Positions 5,823 to 14,452 of a stretch of 64,000 bases of DNA are shown here, piece after piece. Position 1 is the stretch's first letter. Each line of letters begins with the position of its first letter. The notes beneath the pieces were generated by a model. That model saw only the letters and a program-made list of their open reading frames with translations. It ran no database searches and was not told the origin of the DNA. A program made the translations under genes and the position numbers. This DNA comes from Streptosporangium violaceochromogenes (lineage in GTDB: Bacteria > Actinomycetota > Actinomycetes > Streptosporangiales > Streptosporangiaceae), in assembly GCF_014654615.1 (NCBI RefSeq), contig NZ_BNBB01000005.1:62001-126000 (forward strand), written 5' to 3'.

Positions 5823-8259
5823 TGTCGACCAGGACCTCCTCGACCAGATCGCCGGCACCATCGCCGACCTGTACCGCGAGGTCGAAGCGTCCCTCATCAC
5901 GGTCATCTCTGATGAGCTGAAGAAGGGCCTCGACGCGCCGACAGCCGAGATCAAGCTCGACGCCATCGGCAAACTCCGGCGCGCGAGCCAGGTGATCCTG
6001 GCCAGCCTCCAGGCCGCCCGCGCCGGAGCCGTCCGGGAAGCGATCGCCCGCGCGTACCGGAACGGCCACGCCTCAGCACTGACGAACCTCCCCGAGACCT
6101 GGTTCCCAAAGTCGAGAGTCGGCCAGGACGCCCGCCAGGCGCTCAAGCAAGTGCCGAACGCGGCCGTCATCGAGAGCCTCGCCCAGGCGTTGCACCGCGA
6201 CTTGGGCCGGGTCGACGGCAACATCCTCCGCGCCCCCATCGACGCGTACCGCGCCGTCCAGGCCGGCACCGCGGCGCGGATCGTGACGGGTACGGCGACC
6301 CGGCGGCAGGCGTCTCAGGCCGCGTGGCAGCGCCTGGTGGACCGAGGGATCGTGTCGTTCACCGACCGGGCCGGACGACAATGGCGCCTGTCGAGCTACG
6401 TGGAGATGGTCGGCCGCACCAACGCCCAACGCGCCATGGTGCAAGGCCAGACCGACCGCCTCGCCTCAGCGGGCATCGACCTCGTCTACGTCTCCGACAA
6501 CACGCAGGAATGCAAGCTGTGCCGCCCCTTCGAGGGCCGGGTACTCCGCAGAGGCCCGGGTCGCATCGGCCGGATCAAGGTCGAGCACGCCACCCGCGAC
6601 GGCGAGCTCGTCGAGGTCGACGTCGTCGACACGTTGGACGGCGCCCGCGGCCGCGGCTTCCAGCACCCGAACTGCCGGCACTCCATCTCCGCCTACCTGC
6701 CCGGCGTCACTCGCCTGAAGAAGGGCACCGCCGACCCCACCGGCGACCAGGCCCGGCAGAAGCAGCGCGCCCTGGAGCGGAGAATCCGGGCCGCGAAAGA
6801 GCAGGCCCTCGGCGCCCTCGACGAGCCCGCGAAGAAGGCCGCCCGCGCCCGGGTGCGCGCTGCCCAGGGCGACCTGCGAGCCCACCTCAAGACCAACCCG
6901 AAGCTCAAGCGCCTGCCCTACCGCGAGCAGGTCGGCGCCGGCAACATCCCGGGCCCCGGTGGGCCGAAGGGCGGCCCCGTCACCGACCTTCAGCCGCCCG
7001 TGCAGCCCACCCTGGACGGTGCTCCCGGGGCCAGGATCACGGCGCCCGGGGAGCGGCCGGTCAAGGCCCTCATCCCGGATGGGCCGCGGGCTGGGCAGTT
7101 GTCGTTGGACGACGCCCCGAAGGTCGAGGCTCCGAAGGTCGCGCCGAAGAAGGCCGAGGCCCCGAAGGTCGAGGTCCCGGAGGTTCCGGCCGTACCGAAG
7201 GCCGAGCCGAAGCCGCCGCTCGACACCACCGCCCAGCAGAACCAGGTCCGCGAACGGCACACCGTCGACGAGGCCGCTGTCCGCGCCCGGTACGAGCGGG
7301 ACATCGCAGCCCAGCGGGAACTCATGGAGCGCAAGACCATCGAGGCCCGGACGCTCCAGGACCGCGCCGCGGCCGCGGCCGCCAACCTGGAGCGGTTCGC
7401 CGCGCGCGACCGCATCACCAACCTGGAACGCCGCCGCGAAACCGAGCTGCTGAAGCTCCGCGCACGCCGAGACGCCGAGCTGCACCGCCTCACCACCGGC
7501 CAACCCCGTCCGGCGGCCCGAGGCGACGACTGGCTGTCCTCCCAGGTGGCTGAGGGCGAAGCGGGCCGGGAGAAGCTGAGCGGGGGAAGCATCGCCAGCA
7601 CCTCCCGCGTGACCTTCAAGGACGGCACCAAGGCCATCCACAAGAAGGCTGACGACATCGTCCAGCTCGACGCGATCCACCAGACCGACGCCGAAGAACT
7701 CGGCGCTCTGGTGGCGCGCGCGCTGGGAGTTCCGGCTCCGAGGACGCGCCGTACCGCTGTGGATGAGATCTATCTGGAGCTCATGCCCGGCCGGATCGGA
7801 CACGAGGCGAAGAAGCCCCGCCAGCACTGGCTCACCCCAGACGGGCGGCGGATCGCGCTGCTCGACCAGCTCATCGACTACCCGGACCGGCACGACGCGA
7901 ACTGGCTCGTCCACGACGGCCGCCTCACGTCGATCGACCACGGGCTCGCGTTCGGCTACCACGGTCGTCCGGGCCAGGACCGCCGCCCCGGGGAGCCGCG
8001 CTTTCGGTACGAGGGCCCGTTCGAGAAGCTCTTCGTCAAGAAACCCCGGCGTGAGGGGGATCCGGGCGAGTGGGCCGACAACGACCTGACGGCCGAGGAC
8101 ATCGCAGCCGTACGGGCCCGCCTGGATGCGATCCGCGAGGCGTTCGAGGACGCGGGACGCACCGAGTGGCATGACAGGATGCTCACGGTGCTGGACGAGC
8201 TCGCCCGGCACGCCAAGGGCGTCACGCCATGGCTGCCGGACCTCGGAGGGGACCTGTGA
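5818..8259 (+). CDS. MuF-type minor capsid protein with C-terminal kinase-like domain
   Basis: An 813-residue protein directly after the portal, where MuF head-morphogenesis proteins sit. Residues 1 to about 310 are the minor capsid/MuF part, with ECKLCRPF (Cys 232 and 235) and HPNCRH (283 to 288). Residues 390 to 470 are a Lys/Ala/Pro linker (PKVEAPKVAPKK) and 470 to 560 a coiled coil. The last 230 residues look like a PI3/4-kinase-type or HipA-like kinase: a Gly-rich turn GGSIAST near 588, a Lys pair in AIHKK, a helix with Glu, then a catalytic loop DRHDAN (690 to 695) and a metal motif IDHG (706 to 709). Phage MuF proteins are known to carry exchangeable C-terminal toxin domains, so this may be an effector injected with DNA. 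The kinase assignment rests on motif order only. GTG start within a hairpin. Confidence 0.8.
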   Translation: MAVDQDLLDQIAGTIADLYREVEASLITVISDELKKGLDAPTAEIKLDAIGKLRRASQVILASLQAARAGAVREAIARAYRNGHASALTNLPETWFPKSRVGQDARQALKQVPNAAVIESLAQALHRDLGRVDGNILRAPIDAYRAVQAGTAARIVTGTATRRQASQAAWQRLVDRGIVSFTDRAGRQWRLSSYVEMVGRTNAQRAMVQGQTDRLASAGIDLVYVSDNTQECKLCRPFEGRVLRRGPGRIGRIKVEHATRDGELVEVDVVDTLDGARGRGFQHPNCRHSISAYLPGVTRLKKGTADPTGDQARQKQRALERRIRAAKEQALGALDEPAKKAARARVRAAQGDLRAHLKTNPKLKRLPYREQVGAGNIPGPGGPKGGPVTDLQPPVQPTLDGAPGARITAPGERPVKALIPDGPRAGQLSLDDAPKVEAPKVAPKKAEAPKVEVPEVPAVPKAEPKPPLDTTAQQNQVRERHTVDEAAVRARYERDIAAQRELMERKTIEARTLQDRAAAAAANLERFAARDRITNLERRRETELLKLRARRDAELHRLTTGQPRPAARGDDWLSSQVAEGEAGREKLSGGSIASTSRVTFKDGTKAIHKKADDIVQLDAIHQTDAEELGALVARALGVPAPRTRRTAVDEIYLELMPGRIGHEAKKPRQHWLTPDGRRIALLDQLIDYPDRHDANWLVHDGRLTSIDHGLAFGYHGRPGQDRRPGEPRFRYEGPFEKLFVKKPRREGDPGEWADNDLTAEDIAAVRARLDAIREAFEDAGRTEWHDRMLTVLDELARHAKGVTPWLPDLGGDL

Positions 8260-8465
8260 AGCTACAGCTCATCAACGCTGACGGGGACGTGCTGGACACG
8301 GTCACCCTCATCGACGGGGGCGTGCTGCGGTATGAGACCGGGGCGGCCCGTGGGCCGGTGGAGAGCTGGCAGCGCGCCCGCGACCTCGACGAGCAGGCGG
8401 CGTTCGGCCGGCTGGTGGTGGAGGGGTGGTCGAACGGGTACGCCACCCTCCGCGCCGTCGGCTAG
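8256..8465 (+). CDS. small protein coupled to the MuF-kinase gene
   Basis: A 69-residue protein whose GTG overlaps the stop of the MuF-kinase gene and which has GGAGGGG seven bases ahead. It starts VKLQLINADGDVLDTVTL, a small beta-sheet-like protein. Function unknown. Its coupling to a suspected effector makes an immunity or chaperone role possible, but nothing in the sequence proves it. Its stop codon shares the CTAG with the stop of the convergent gene. Confidence 0.65.
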   Translation: MKLQLINADGDVLDTVTLIDGGVLRYETGAARGPVESWQRARDLDEQAAFGRLVVEGWSNGYATLRAVG

Positions 8466-9031
8466 TTGGGGATCTTGCTTTTGTGGCGGGGACACAGGCC
8501 CACGATGGCCGCCCCCGTCACGAATGCACTCTCCTCCAGTCCGAACTGGTCGGCGCCGCTGGTGGCCACGCTGGTGAGGCTGTAGCCGTCGTCCAGCGCC
8601 TTGCACATCGCCCGGCCCAGACGTACCAGGTCCTTGGGGTCGGCGTTCCTGAGCGCTTTCCGGCCTTGCACGGTGATCACGAACAGCGTCTCCCTGTCGG
8701 CTCTCGTCAGCCCCGTTGAGGTCGGAGTCGGAGTCGGAGTCGGAGTCGGCTCCTTGGTCGTTTCCGTAACCACAGGCTGCGCCGACGGCTTCGCCGTTCC
8801 ACCGTCGAGGAGCTTGACCAGACCGCCGAGCACGGCCAGGACGCCGATGACGGCAGCGATGGTGATGGCGGCGACGGTGCCGCCGCTCATCCGCTGTGGC
8901 GGCCGGTGGTGGCCGCGCGGTGGTGGCCCCATCGGGGGGCCGTATGGTCCGCCGGGTCCCTGCGGGGGCTGCTGCCCGTACAGCGGGGGCTGCTGCTGGG
9001 GGTACGGCGGTGGCTGCTGGTGAGGGTGCAT
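8462..9031 (-). CDS. membrane-anchored DUF732-type protein (moron)
   Basis: A 189-residue protein on the opposite strand to the structural genes. Residues 1 to 45 are Pro/Gln/Gly-rich (HPHQQPPPYPQQ), followed by one membrane segment (about 50 to 72, TVAAITIAAVIGVLAVLGGL), a TPTPTPTPT stalk, and a C-terminal domain with GRAMCKALDDGYS and a final CP pair, the two-Cys pattern of DUF732 proteins of actinobacteria and their phages. It should face outside the cell. As a minus-strand gene inside a late operon it is a likely lysogeny-expressed cargo gene, possibly acting at the host surface. The ATG at 9031 has only a weak upstream site. Confidence 0.7.
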   Translation of the reverse strand: MHPHQQPPPYPQQQPPLYGQQPPQGPGGPYGPPMGPPPRGHHRPPQRMSGGTVAAITIAAVIGVLAVLGGLVKLLDGGTAKPSAQPVVTETTKEPTPTPTPTPTSTGLTRADRETLFVITVQGRKALRNADPKDLVRLGRAMCKALDDGYSLTSVATSGADQFGLEESAFVTGAAIVGLCPRHKSKIPN

Positions 9032-9137
9032 ACCCGCGCACGCTACGCGAACCCCCTGATTTTCCACCCGAAACTCTCGGGATGGATGCCCAAAAAGGCC
9101 CGCACGGGCCAACCTCAATCCCGCACGGGAGATCACC

Positions 9138-9728
9138 ATGCAGCACCTCTCGACCACCCCCGGCGCCATCATCGGCTGGACCAGACGCGGACCCATCCGC
9201 ATCCAGGCCGGCGGATCCGAGAACGCGCCGGAAGCCGAGACCAAGCCCGCGGAGGGCGTCCCGGCCGACCCGACCGCACCTCCTGCACAGGAGACGGACT
9301 GGAAAGCCGAGGCTCGCAAGTGGGAGCAGCGCGCCAAGGCGAACAGCGCCGCGGTCGAGGAGCTCGACAAGGTCAAGAATGCCTCGATGAGCGAAGCCGA
9401 GAAGGCTATCGCCAAGGCCAAGGCCGAGGGACTCGCAGAGGCCGCAGTCACCTATGGCAAGCGCCTGGCCGCCGCCGAGTTCAAGGCAGCGATCGCAGCC
9501 AAGGGGCTGGACCTCGGCGAGGTGCTCGACCTCATCGACATCGCGAAGTTCGTCAACGACAAGGGCGACGTCGACGAGGACGCCATCAAGAAGGCCGTCA
9601 CCAGGCTCGCCAAGATCGCGTCGAAGCCGCCCGGCCAGTCCGGCGGGGACTTCGCCGGCGGCACCGGTCGGAACGGCGCTGGCCGCCCGACCAGCATCCG
9701 CGAGGCATACGCCCGCAAGCAAACCTAA
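9138..9728 (+). CDS. capsid scaffold protein
   Basis: A 196-residue, highly charged, helical protein directly before the major capsid gene. Residues 50 to 110 are a coiled coil (KWEQRAKANSAAVEELDKV) and the C-terminus is a Gly-rich then basic tail (REAYARKQT), the form of siphovirus scaffolds whose basic tail binds capsid protein. The ATG has GGGAGATCACC ahead of it. No prohead protease gene is visible, which fits a separate scaffold. Confidence 0.75.
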   Translation: MQHLSTTPGAIIGWTRRGPIRIQAGGSENAPEAETKPAEGVPADPTAPPAQETDWKAEARKWEQRAKANSAAVEELDKVKNASMSEAEKAIAKAKAEGLAEAAVTYGKRLAAAEFKAAIAAKGLDLGEVLDLIDIAKFVNDKGDVDEDAIKKAVTRLAKIASKPPGQSGGDFAGGTGRNGAGRPTSIREAYARKQT

Positions 9729-9747
9729 CCATCACGGAGAGTGAGTA

Positions 9748-10764
9748 ATGGCAATCACCCTCGCGGACGCCATGCGCAACGCCGCATCGGACGTCGACTA
9801 CGCGGTGATCGACGAGACCCGGCGCGGAAGCTGGCTGCTCGATCAGATCACATTCGATGACACCGCTACGCCGGGCACCGGGGGTGGCACGCTCACCTAC
9901 ACCTACGGCCGCCTCACCCAGACCCGCGGCGGCCAGTTCCGCGCCTACAACACCGAGTACACACCGGCCGAGGCCAAGCGCACCCAGATCACGTCCAGCC
10001 TCTATCCGTTCGGTGGCGCCTACAACCTGGACCGCGCCCTGGCGCACCTCGGCGCCCGGCAGACGGACGAGATGGCGTTCCAGACCTCTGAGCTGATCAA
10101 GGGCGTGCGCACCACCTTCGCCGAGCAGCTCATCAACGGTGACCACGCGTCCAACGTGCTGGGCTTCGACGGCCTCGACGTCGCCCTCACCGGCTCCGTC
10201 ACCGAGTACTTCCAGAACACGAGCACCTACTACGTGGACTGGTCCGCGGCCACGATCGACACTCAGGAGGAGTCGATCACCGCTTCCGACCAGCTGGACG
10301 AGTTCCTCAGCTTGCTCAACGGTGAGCCGTCCGCACTGCTCGGCAACCGGCTGCTGCTCAACCGGATCAAGGCCATCGCCAAGCGGGCCGGCCAGTACTC
10401 CATCACCCAGGACAACCTCGGCCGCCGGATCGAGATGTACGGCAACGCCGTCCTCGTCGACCTCGGCACCGTCAACTCGGACTTCACCGGTAACTCCTAC
10501 GTGGTCCCGGTCGAGACGCGGGATCCCGATGGTGTGGGCGGCGGCGGCAACATCACGAACCTCACTGACCTGTACGCGGTCCGGTTCGGCATGGACGCCC
10601 TGCACGGGGCCAGCGTCGCGGGCAAGCCGCTCATGAAGACCTGGGATCCGGACTGGACCACCAGCGGCGCGGTGAAGACCGGCGAGCTGGAGATGGGCCC
10701 GGCGACGCTCGTCCTCAAGCACGCCCGGTCCTGCGGCGTGTTCCGCAACATCAAGGTCAAGTAG
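9748..10764 (+). CDS. major capsid protein
   Basis: A 338-residue protein following the scaffold by 19 bases, with GGAGAGTGAGTA before the ATG. Its length, order and features fit an HK97-fold capsid protein without a delta domain: an N-terminal helix, a region with TPAEAKRTQITSS, a long helix (TSELIKGVRTTFAEQLING), and a C-terminal part GMDALHGASVAGKP that resembles the P-domain end. It assembles the icosahedral shell. Confidence 0.85.
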   Translation: MAITLADAMRNAASDVDYAVIDETRRGSWLLDQITFDDTATPGTGGGTLTYTYGRLTQTRGGQFRAYNTEYTPAEAKRTQITSSLYPFGGAYNLDRALAHLGARQTDEMAFQTSELIKGVRTTFAEQLINGDHASNVLGFDGLDVALTGSVTEYFQNTSTYYVDWSAATIDTQEESITASDQLDEFLSLLNGEPSALLGNRLLLNRIKAIAKRAGQYSITQDNLGRRIEMYGNAVLVDLGTVNSDFTGNSYVVPVETRDPDGVGGGGNITNLTDLYAVRFGMDALHGASVAGKPLMKTWDPDWTTSGAVKTGELEMGPATLVLKHARSCGVFRNIKVK

Positions 10765-10772
10765 GGGGAGCC

Positions 10773-11072
10773 GTGAGCATCAGGTATTTCGAGATCCGCT
10801 CCCCACGGGCGGACTTCACCGGCGTGGTCGGCGCCGTGGCATTCGCCGATGGGCGGGCGCGCGTGTCCTTCGACGACGAGCGGGACGGGGCCGGTGGCCG
10901 TTGCCTGGCCGACGAGCCCAGCGTGCAGGTCGGCCGGAGCGCGGTGCTGTTCGCTCAGCGCCGGCCGGGTTACGTCGTTATCGAGACGGACGTCGCCGGC
11001 CAGCCCCTCGACACTTCCGAGCCCGACAAGCCCACCCGCACGGGCGCAACTCCGAAGGGAGCCGGCAAGTGA
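10773..11072 (+). CDS. small head-region phage protein
   Basis: A 99-residue protein of unknown function starting at GTG after TAGGGGGAGCC. The first 70 residues look beta-rich (YFEIRSPRADFTGVVG, RPGYVVIET) and the tail is Lys/Pro/Thr-rich. Its place after the major capsid gene suggests a head-decoration or accessory protein. The stop overlaps the next start. Confidence 0.6.
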   Translation: MSIRYFEIRSPRADFTGVVGAVAFADGRARVSFDDERDGAGGRCLADEPSVQVGRSAVLFAQRRPGYVVIETDVAGQPLDTSEPDKPTRTGATPKGAGK

Positions 11073-11659
11073 CAACGCTCGGCCGATACCCCCGCAACCT
11101 CGCCGATTCGCCGGTGTTCGATGCGCCGTACAACGCGCTGCCCGGGGTGGACCAGGACGTGTTTGTCCGCTCCAACATCCCCGCCTGGGCCTGCACGGCG
11201 GACCTGGCCGCGACCGGCACGTCGGTGGCGATCGGCACCCGCGTCTTCCTCCGCAAGGGCGACGTCGTCACCAACATCACCTTCGTGGCCGGGAACACCG
11301 CGGAGAACACCCCGACGCACAGAGCCCACGCCCTGTATGACCCGGATGGGAACCTGCTCGCGCAGACCGCGGACCAGCTCACCACCGCGTGGGCGGTGAA
11401 CACGGCGCTCAAGCTGCCGCTTTCGGCGCCTGTCACGATTCCCGCGGACGGCTGGTACATCGTCGCCCACACCACTACCGCGACCACCACGGTGAACACC
11501 TTGATCGGGTGCGCGCCGATCGTCGCCGCCACCGCGGGGGTTCACACCGGGTCGAAGGCGATGGGCTTCACGTTCGGGTCGGGGCTGGCCGGGGTGTTCC
11601 CCGCGGCCACCGGCACGCAGACCGGCGTGGCCAAGTGCCCGCTTGCGATTGTGAGCTGA
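11069..11659 (+). CDS. putative head decoration or surface protein
   Basis: A 196-residue beta-rich protein of unknown family, with long Thr/Ala/Val stretches (VAGNTAENTPTHRAHALYD, GWYIVAHTTTATTT). The GTG at 11069 overlaps the upstream TGA; the longer frame to the left is a shadow of that gene. The pattern of alternating hydrophobic residues with Gly/Thr loops is that of a virion surface module, and a related sequence style recurs in the C-terminal half of the fibre-like protein at 12667. Decoration protein is the likeliest guess. Confidence 0.55.
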   Translation: MTTLGRYPRNLADSPVFDAPYNALPGVDQDVFVRSNIPAWACTADLAATGTSVAIGTRVFLRKGDVVTNITFVAGNTAENTPTHRAHALYDPDGNLLAQTADQLTTAWAVNTALKLPLSAPVTIPADGWYIVAHTTTATTTVNTLIGCAPIVAATAGVHTGSKAMGFTFGSGLAGVFPAATGTQTGVAKCPLAIVS

Positions 11660-11665
11660 GTCAAC

Positions 11666-11935
11666 GTGGCGCGTACTGCGATCACTGCCTCAACCACGCT
11701 CACCGGCCCCGAGGCCGCCCAGGCGTTGCGCGAGGTGCCGGACATGGTCGAGGAGGAGGGCAGCCCACACGGCCCGCCCCCCTCCCGGCCACCCCAGTCC
11801 GCGGCCAAGGCCGTCTGGGCTGCGTGGGCCATCCAGGAGGGTCTCCTCGGGGATGCCGATCAGGCTGAGGACCTCACCAAGGCTCAAATCATCGAGCTGG
11901 CGGACGAGCTGGACGCCAGCAAGGAGGACGACTGA
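11666..11935 (+). CDS. small phage protein with C-terminal HeH-like helices
   Basis: An 89-residue protein. The start MARTAITASTTLT is nearly the same as that of the next gene. The C-terminal DLTKAQIIELADELD resembles the short helix-extension-helix segments found in phage head-to-tail proteins. A Pro-rich stretch lies between. The GTG start has only a weak site. It overlaps the next gene by one base (TGATG). Confidence 0.55.
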   Translation: MARTAITASTTLTGPEAAQALREVPDMVEEEGSPHGPPPSRPPQSAAKAVWAAWAIQEGLLGDADQAEDLTKAQIIELADELDASKEDD

Positions 11936-12291
11936 TGGCACGTGCACCGATCACCGCCGCGACGACGCTCACGGAGGCCGGGGTCGACCTCCTCGCGGTT
12001 GATGCCGCGATCGAGGCAACGGACGGCAACAGCTTCCCGTGGAGGGAGCACCGGCTGTTGTTCGTCATGAACGGCGACGACGCCTCGGTGACGCCGACGT
12101 TCAAGACCCCGGGCGTCGTCGGCCGCCAGTCCCTCCCGATCCCGGACTTCACTCCGACCGCGATCCCCGCCGGCGCCTGGAGACTCTACGGGCCGTTCGG
12201 TCCGGAGTTCAGGCAGGCCGACGGCTCTGTGTACGTCGACTGGGCGGGGACCACCCCGGTCAGCGTGACGTGCGCGGTCCTCGACGCCTGA
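11935..12291 (+). CDS. small virion protein, beta-rich
   Basis: A 118-residue protein with GGAGG nine bases before the ATG. It begins MARAPITAATTLT, shared with the preceding gene, then continues as a compact beta protein (HRLLFVMNGDDASVTPTF, AWRLYGPFGPEF). In actinophages, such proteins follow the capsid gene and are found in the virion; that is general knowledge and the exact role is unknown. Confidence 0.6.
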   Translation: MARAPITAATTLTEAGVDLLAVDAAIEATDGNSFPWREHRLLFVMNGDDASVTPTFKTPGVVGRQSLPIPDFTPTAIPAGAWRLYGPFGPEFRQADGSVYVDWAGTTPVSVTCAVLDA

Positions 12292-12308
12292 CCGGCGTCC
12301 CCCTGATC

Positions 12309-12352
12309 GCGCGGGCGGGTGTGGGTCTGAGGGTGCGCACACCCGCCCGCGC
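12309..12352 (+). repeat. strong intergenic stem-loop, 15-base perfect stem
   Basis: GCGCGGGCGGGTGTG and CACACCCGCCCGCGC are perfect complements separated by 14 bases. There is no T-tract after it, so it is more likely an mRNA processing, stability or attenuation element than a simple terminator. It sits in an 87-base gap inside the structural operon. Confidence 0.75.
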
Positions 12353-12378
12353 ACCAACACCAGGAAGGTGTCTTTTCC

Positions 12379-12648
12379 ATGCGTTTGATCGACCCCGTCT
12401 CCACCATGGTGGAGACGGCCATCACCAACCAGGCCAACCCCGGCGAGACGTTCCACTACGACGTCACCTTCTACCTGGCTCCCCGCCCGGGCGGCTACAA
12501 CCCGGAACTCCAGGTGACGCTGGTCGGCTACACCGCGGCGTCGGTCGAGGTGATGGCGCCTCCGGAGAACATCGCCGGGGCCACGACGACCCAGACCGTG
12601 GTCGATGCGGTGGTGGGGCGGGCGATTACCTGGATCCGAGCCCAGTAA
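12379..12648 (+). CDS. small structural-region phage protein
   Basis: An 89-residue protein of unknown function starting at ATG after CAGGAAGGTG. It appears beta-rich (FHYDVTFYLAPRPGG, LQVTLVGYTAASVEV) with a C-terminal helix ending ITWIRAQ. It follows the strong hairpin and precedes the fibre-like gene. Confidence 0.6.
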   Translation: MRLIDPVSTMVETAITNQANPGETFHYDVTFYLAPRPGGYNPELQVTLVGYTAASVEVMAPPENIAGATTTQTVVDAVVGRAITWIRAQ

Positions 12649-12666
12649 CCCACGAGGGGGTGTGCG

Positions 12667-14067
12667 GTGACCACGATCACCAACATCGTTCGGGACGCCA
12701 GTGGAGCGCCCGTCTCGGGGATACAGGTCACCGCGCGCCTGGTGGCCGCGTCCGGGTTCCTGGCAGGCGGCGGGGAGATCGTCAAGGAGATCTCGACGAC
12801 TTCCGGCCCGGATGGAGCATGGTCGCTCTCCCTCACCCCCACGGGCGCGCTCGCCACCCCGGGCGGCGCCCACTACGTGGTGACCGAGGGGGTTCGGCGG
12901 CATACCGTCACCTGTCCGGCGTCAGGGACACACAACCTCGCTGACGTGCTCATACAGCCCCCAACAGAGCGGGGTGAGGTGGGTCTTACGCAGACCGCGG
13001 GCGATGCCCGGTACGAGCAGACGTCCCGGCGTGGGCAGCCGTCCGGGTATGCGTCGCTCGGCCCGGACGGACTCGTCCCCACCTCGCAACTCCCCGCGAG
13101 CAGCGGCGGTGACGCGGTCTCCTCCGTCAACGGACGGACCGGCGTCGTCGTGCTCACCGCGGCCGACGTGGGGGCTTCCGCCGCAGGTCATCAGCATTCC
13201 GGTGTGTATGACCCGGCTGGCACGGCCTCAGCGGCGGTGACCGCGCACACCTCAGCCGGTGACCCTCACCCCCAGTACCTCACCCCGGCCGAGGCGACGG
13301 CCGCGTACGCGGCCCAGGATGATTCCCGCCTCACCGGCGCCATTCAGAAGAGCGTGGTGACGGCGAAGGGCGACCTAATCGCGGCCACCGGAGCGGCCAC
13401 GGTGTCCCGGCTCCCGGTCGGCTCGGACGGTCAGGTGCTCACCGCGGACACCTCCCAGACGGCCGGCCTGAAATGGGCGACCCCCAGCGGCGGGGGTGGG
13501 GGGTCGGGGGGCGGCCCGGTCTACCCGCTGTCGGCGTACGGTCTGCTCGCAGCGTCCGGCAATCCCGAGAACTTTCTGTTCGGCTCCGGCGCGTCGAACA
13601 ACACGATCTTCGCGTCCCGCCTGGAAATCCGGGCCGGGGTCACCATCACCAGTCTGTGGGCCGCGGTGCGCGCGGGCGGCACCTACTCGGCCAGCTCCAA
13701 CCCGAACCAGCTCGGCGTCTATGACGACAACGGGACCCAGCTCGGCGTCACGGCCGACGACCCGACGCTGTGGACGGCCGCCGGGTGGCGCGGCGGGCTT
13801 CTGGTCGGCGGCCCCATCGCGGCCCAAGGCGCCGACCGGATGGTGTACATCCTGCTGATTTTCGGCGGGATGACCGGCGTCGTCATGCCCTACCCGTCGA
13901 GCGCCAACGACGCCAATACCGCGTGGTTCTGCGGCGGCATCGGCATCGGCATCACGAAGCGGCGTGCGATGTACGCCGGAGCCGGAGGCGGCGGCCTTCC
14001 CGCCTCGTTCAACCCGGCCAGCTACGGGACGCCGACGACGTACCTGTCTCTCGTGGGGGTGAGCTGA
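12667..14067 (+). CDS. tail fibre-like or head fibre protein
   Basis: A 466-residue modular protein. Residues 1 to 100 resemble a carboxypeptidase-regulatory/CnaB-like beta-sandwich. Then come motifs typical of phage fibres: [18 protein letters not shown] near 157, HQHSGVYDP and DPHPQYLT near 180 to 205, and [10 protein letters not shown] followed by [10 protein letters not shown] near 236 to 260. A Gly linker (GGGGGSGGG) near 276 leads into a 185-residue C-terminal beta-rich domain, likely the receptor-binding or exposed head. It lies between head genes and connectors instead of after the tail genes, so a head fibre is possible. Confidence 0.75.
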   Translation: MTTITNIVRDASGAPVSGIQVTARLVAASGFLAGGGEIVKEISTTSGPDGAWSLSLTPTGALATPGGAHYVVTEGVRRHTVTCPASGTHNLADVLIQPPTERGEVGLTQTAGDARYEQTSRRGQPSGYASLGPDGLVPTSQLPASSGGDAVSSVNGRTGVVVLTAADVGASAAGHQHSGVYDPAGTASAAVTAHTSAGDPHPQYLTPAEATAAYAAQDDSRLTGAIQKSVVTAKGDLIAATGAATVSRLPVGSDGQVLTADTSQTAGLKWATPSGGGGGSGGGPVYPLSAYGLLAASGNPENFLFGSGASNNTIFASRLEIRAGVTITSLWAAVRAGGTYSASSNPNQLGVYDDNGTQLGVTADDPTLWTAAGWRGGLLVGGPIAAQGADRMVYILLIFGGMTGVVMPYPSSANDANTAWFCGGIGIGITKRRAMYAGAGGGGLPASFNPASYGTPTTYLSLVGVS

Positions 14068-14068
14068 C

Positions 14069-14452
14069 ATGCCGTACGCGACGGTGGACGACCTGGCCGA
14101 CTACGTCACCCCACCCCCGAACGCCCCCCTGCTCCTGGCCCGCGCGTCCCGGGTCGTCGACCAGACGCTCCTGTGCGCGCGGTACGACCCGGACGATCCG
14201 GATGTGCAGGCCGCGCTCCGGGAGGCGACGTGCGAGCAGGTCGCGGCGTGGGTGGCCGACGGCACGGAGGACGGCACCGGAGCCTCCCCCACCTACGCGA
14301 ACGTCAGCATCGGGTCCGTCACCCTCGGGGGGCGGACCGGTGGAGCGGGTGCCGGCCGGGCGTCCGCGACGCAGCTCGCTCCGCAGGCGTGGATGGTCCT
14401 CTCCCAGGCGGGGTTGACCGGGCACGCGCCGCAGGTTCCGGGGGGCTGCTGA
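14069..14452 (+). CDS. head-tail connector (adaptor) protein
   Basis: A 127-residue protein beginning PYATVDDLADYVT, with a helical region RASRVVDQTLL and REATCEQVAAWVADG, the common form of gp6/gp15-type adaptors that bind the portal. It stands first in the usual order adaptor, stopper, gp10-like protein, tail terminator. Its stop overlaps the next ATG (TGATG). Confidence 0.75.
   Translation: MPYATVDDLADYVTPPPNAPLLLARASRVVDQTLLCARYDPDDPDVQAALREATCEQVAAWVADGTEDGTGASPTYANVSIGSVTLGGRTGGAGAGRASATQLAPQAWMVLSQAGLTGHAPQVPGGC

Noticed and set aside
6466-8211. 581-codon minus-strand frame across the MuF-kinase gene
   Set aside because: The plus-strand gene has clear domain motifs; the antisense frame has none.
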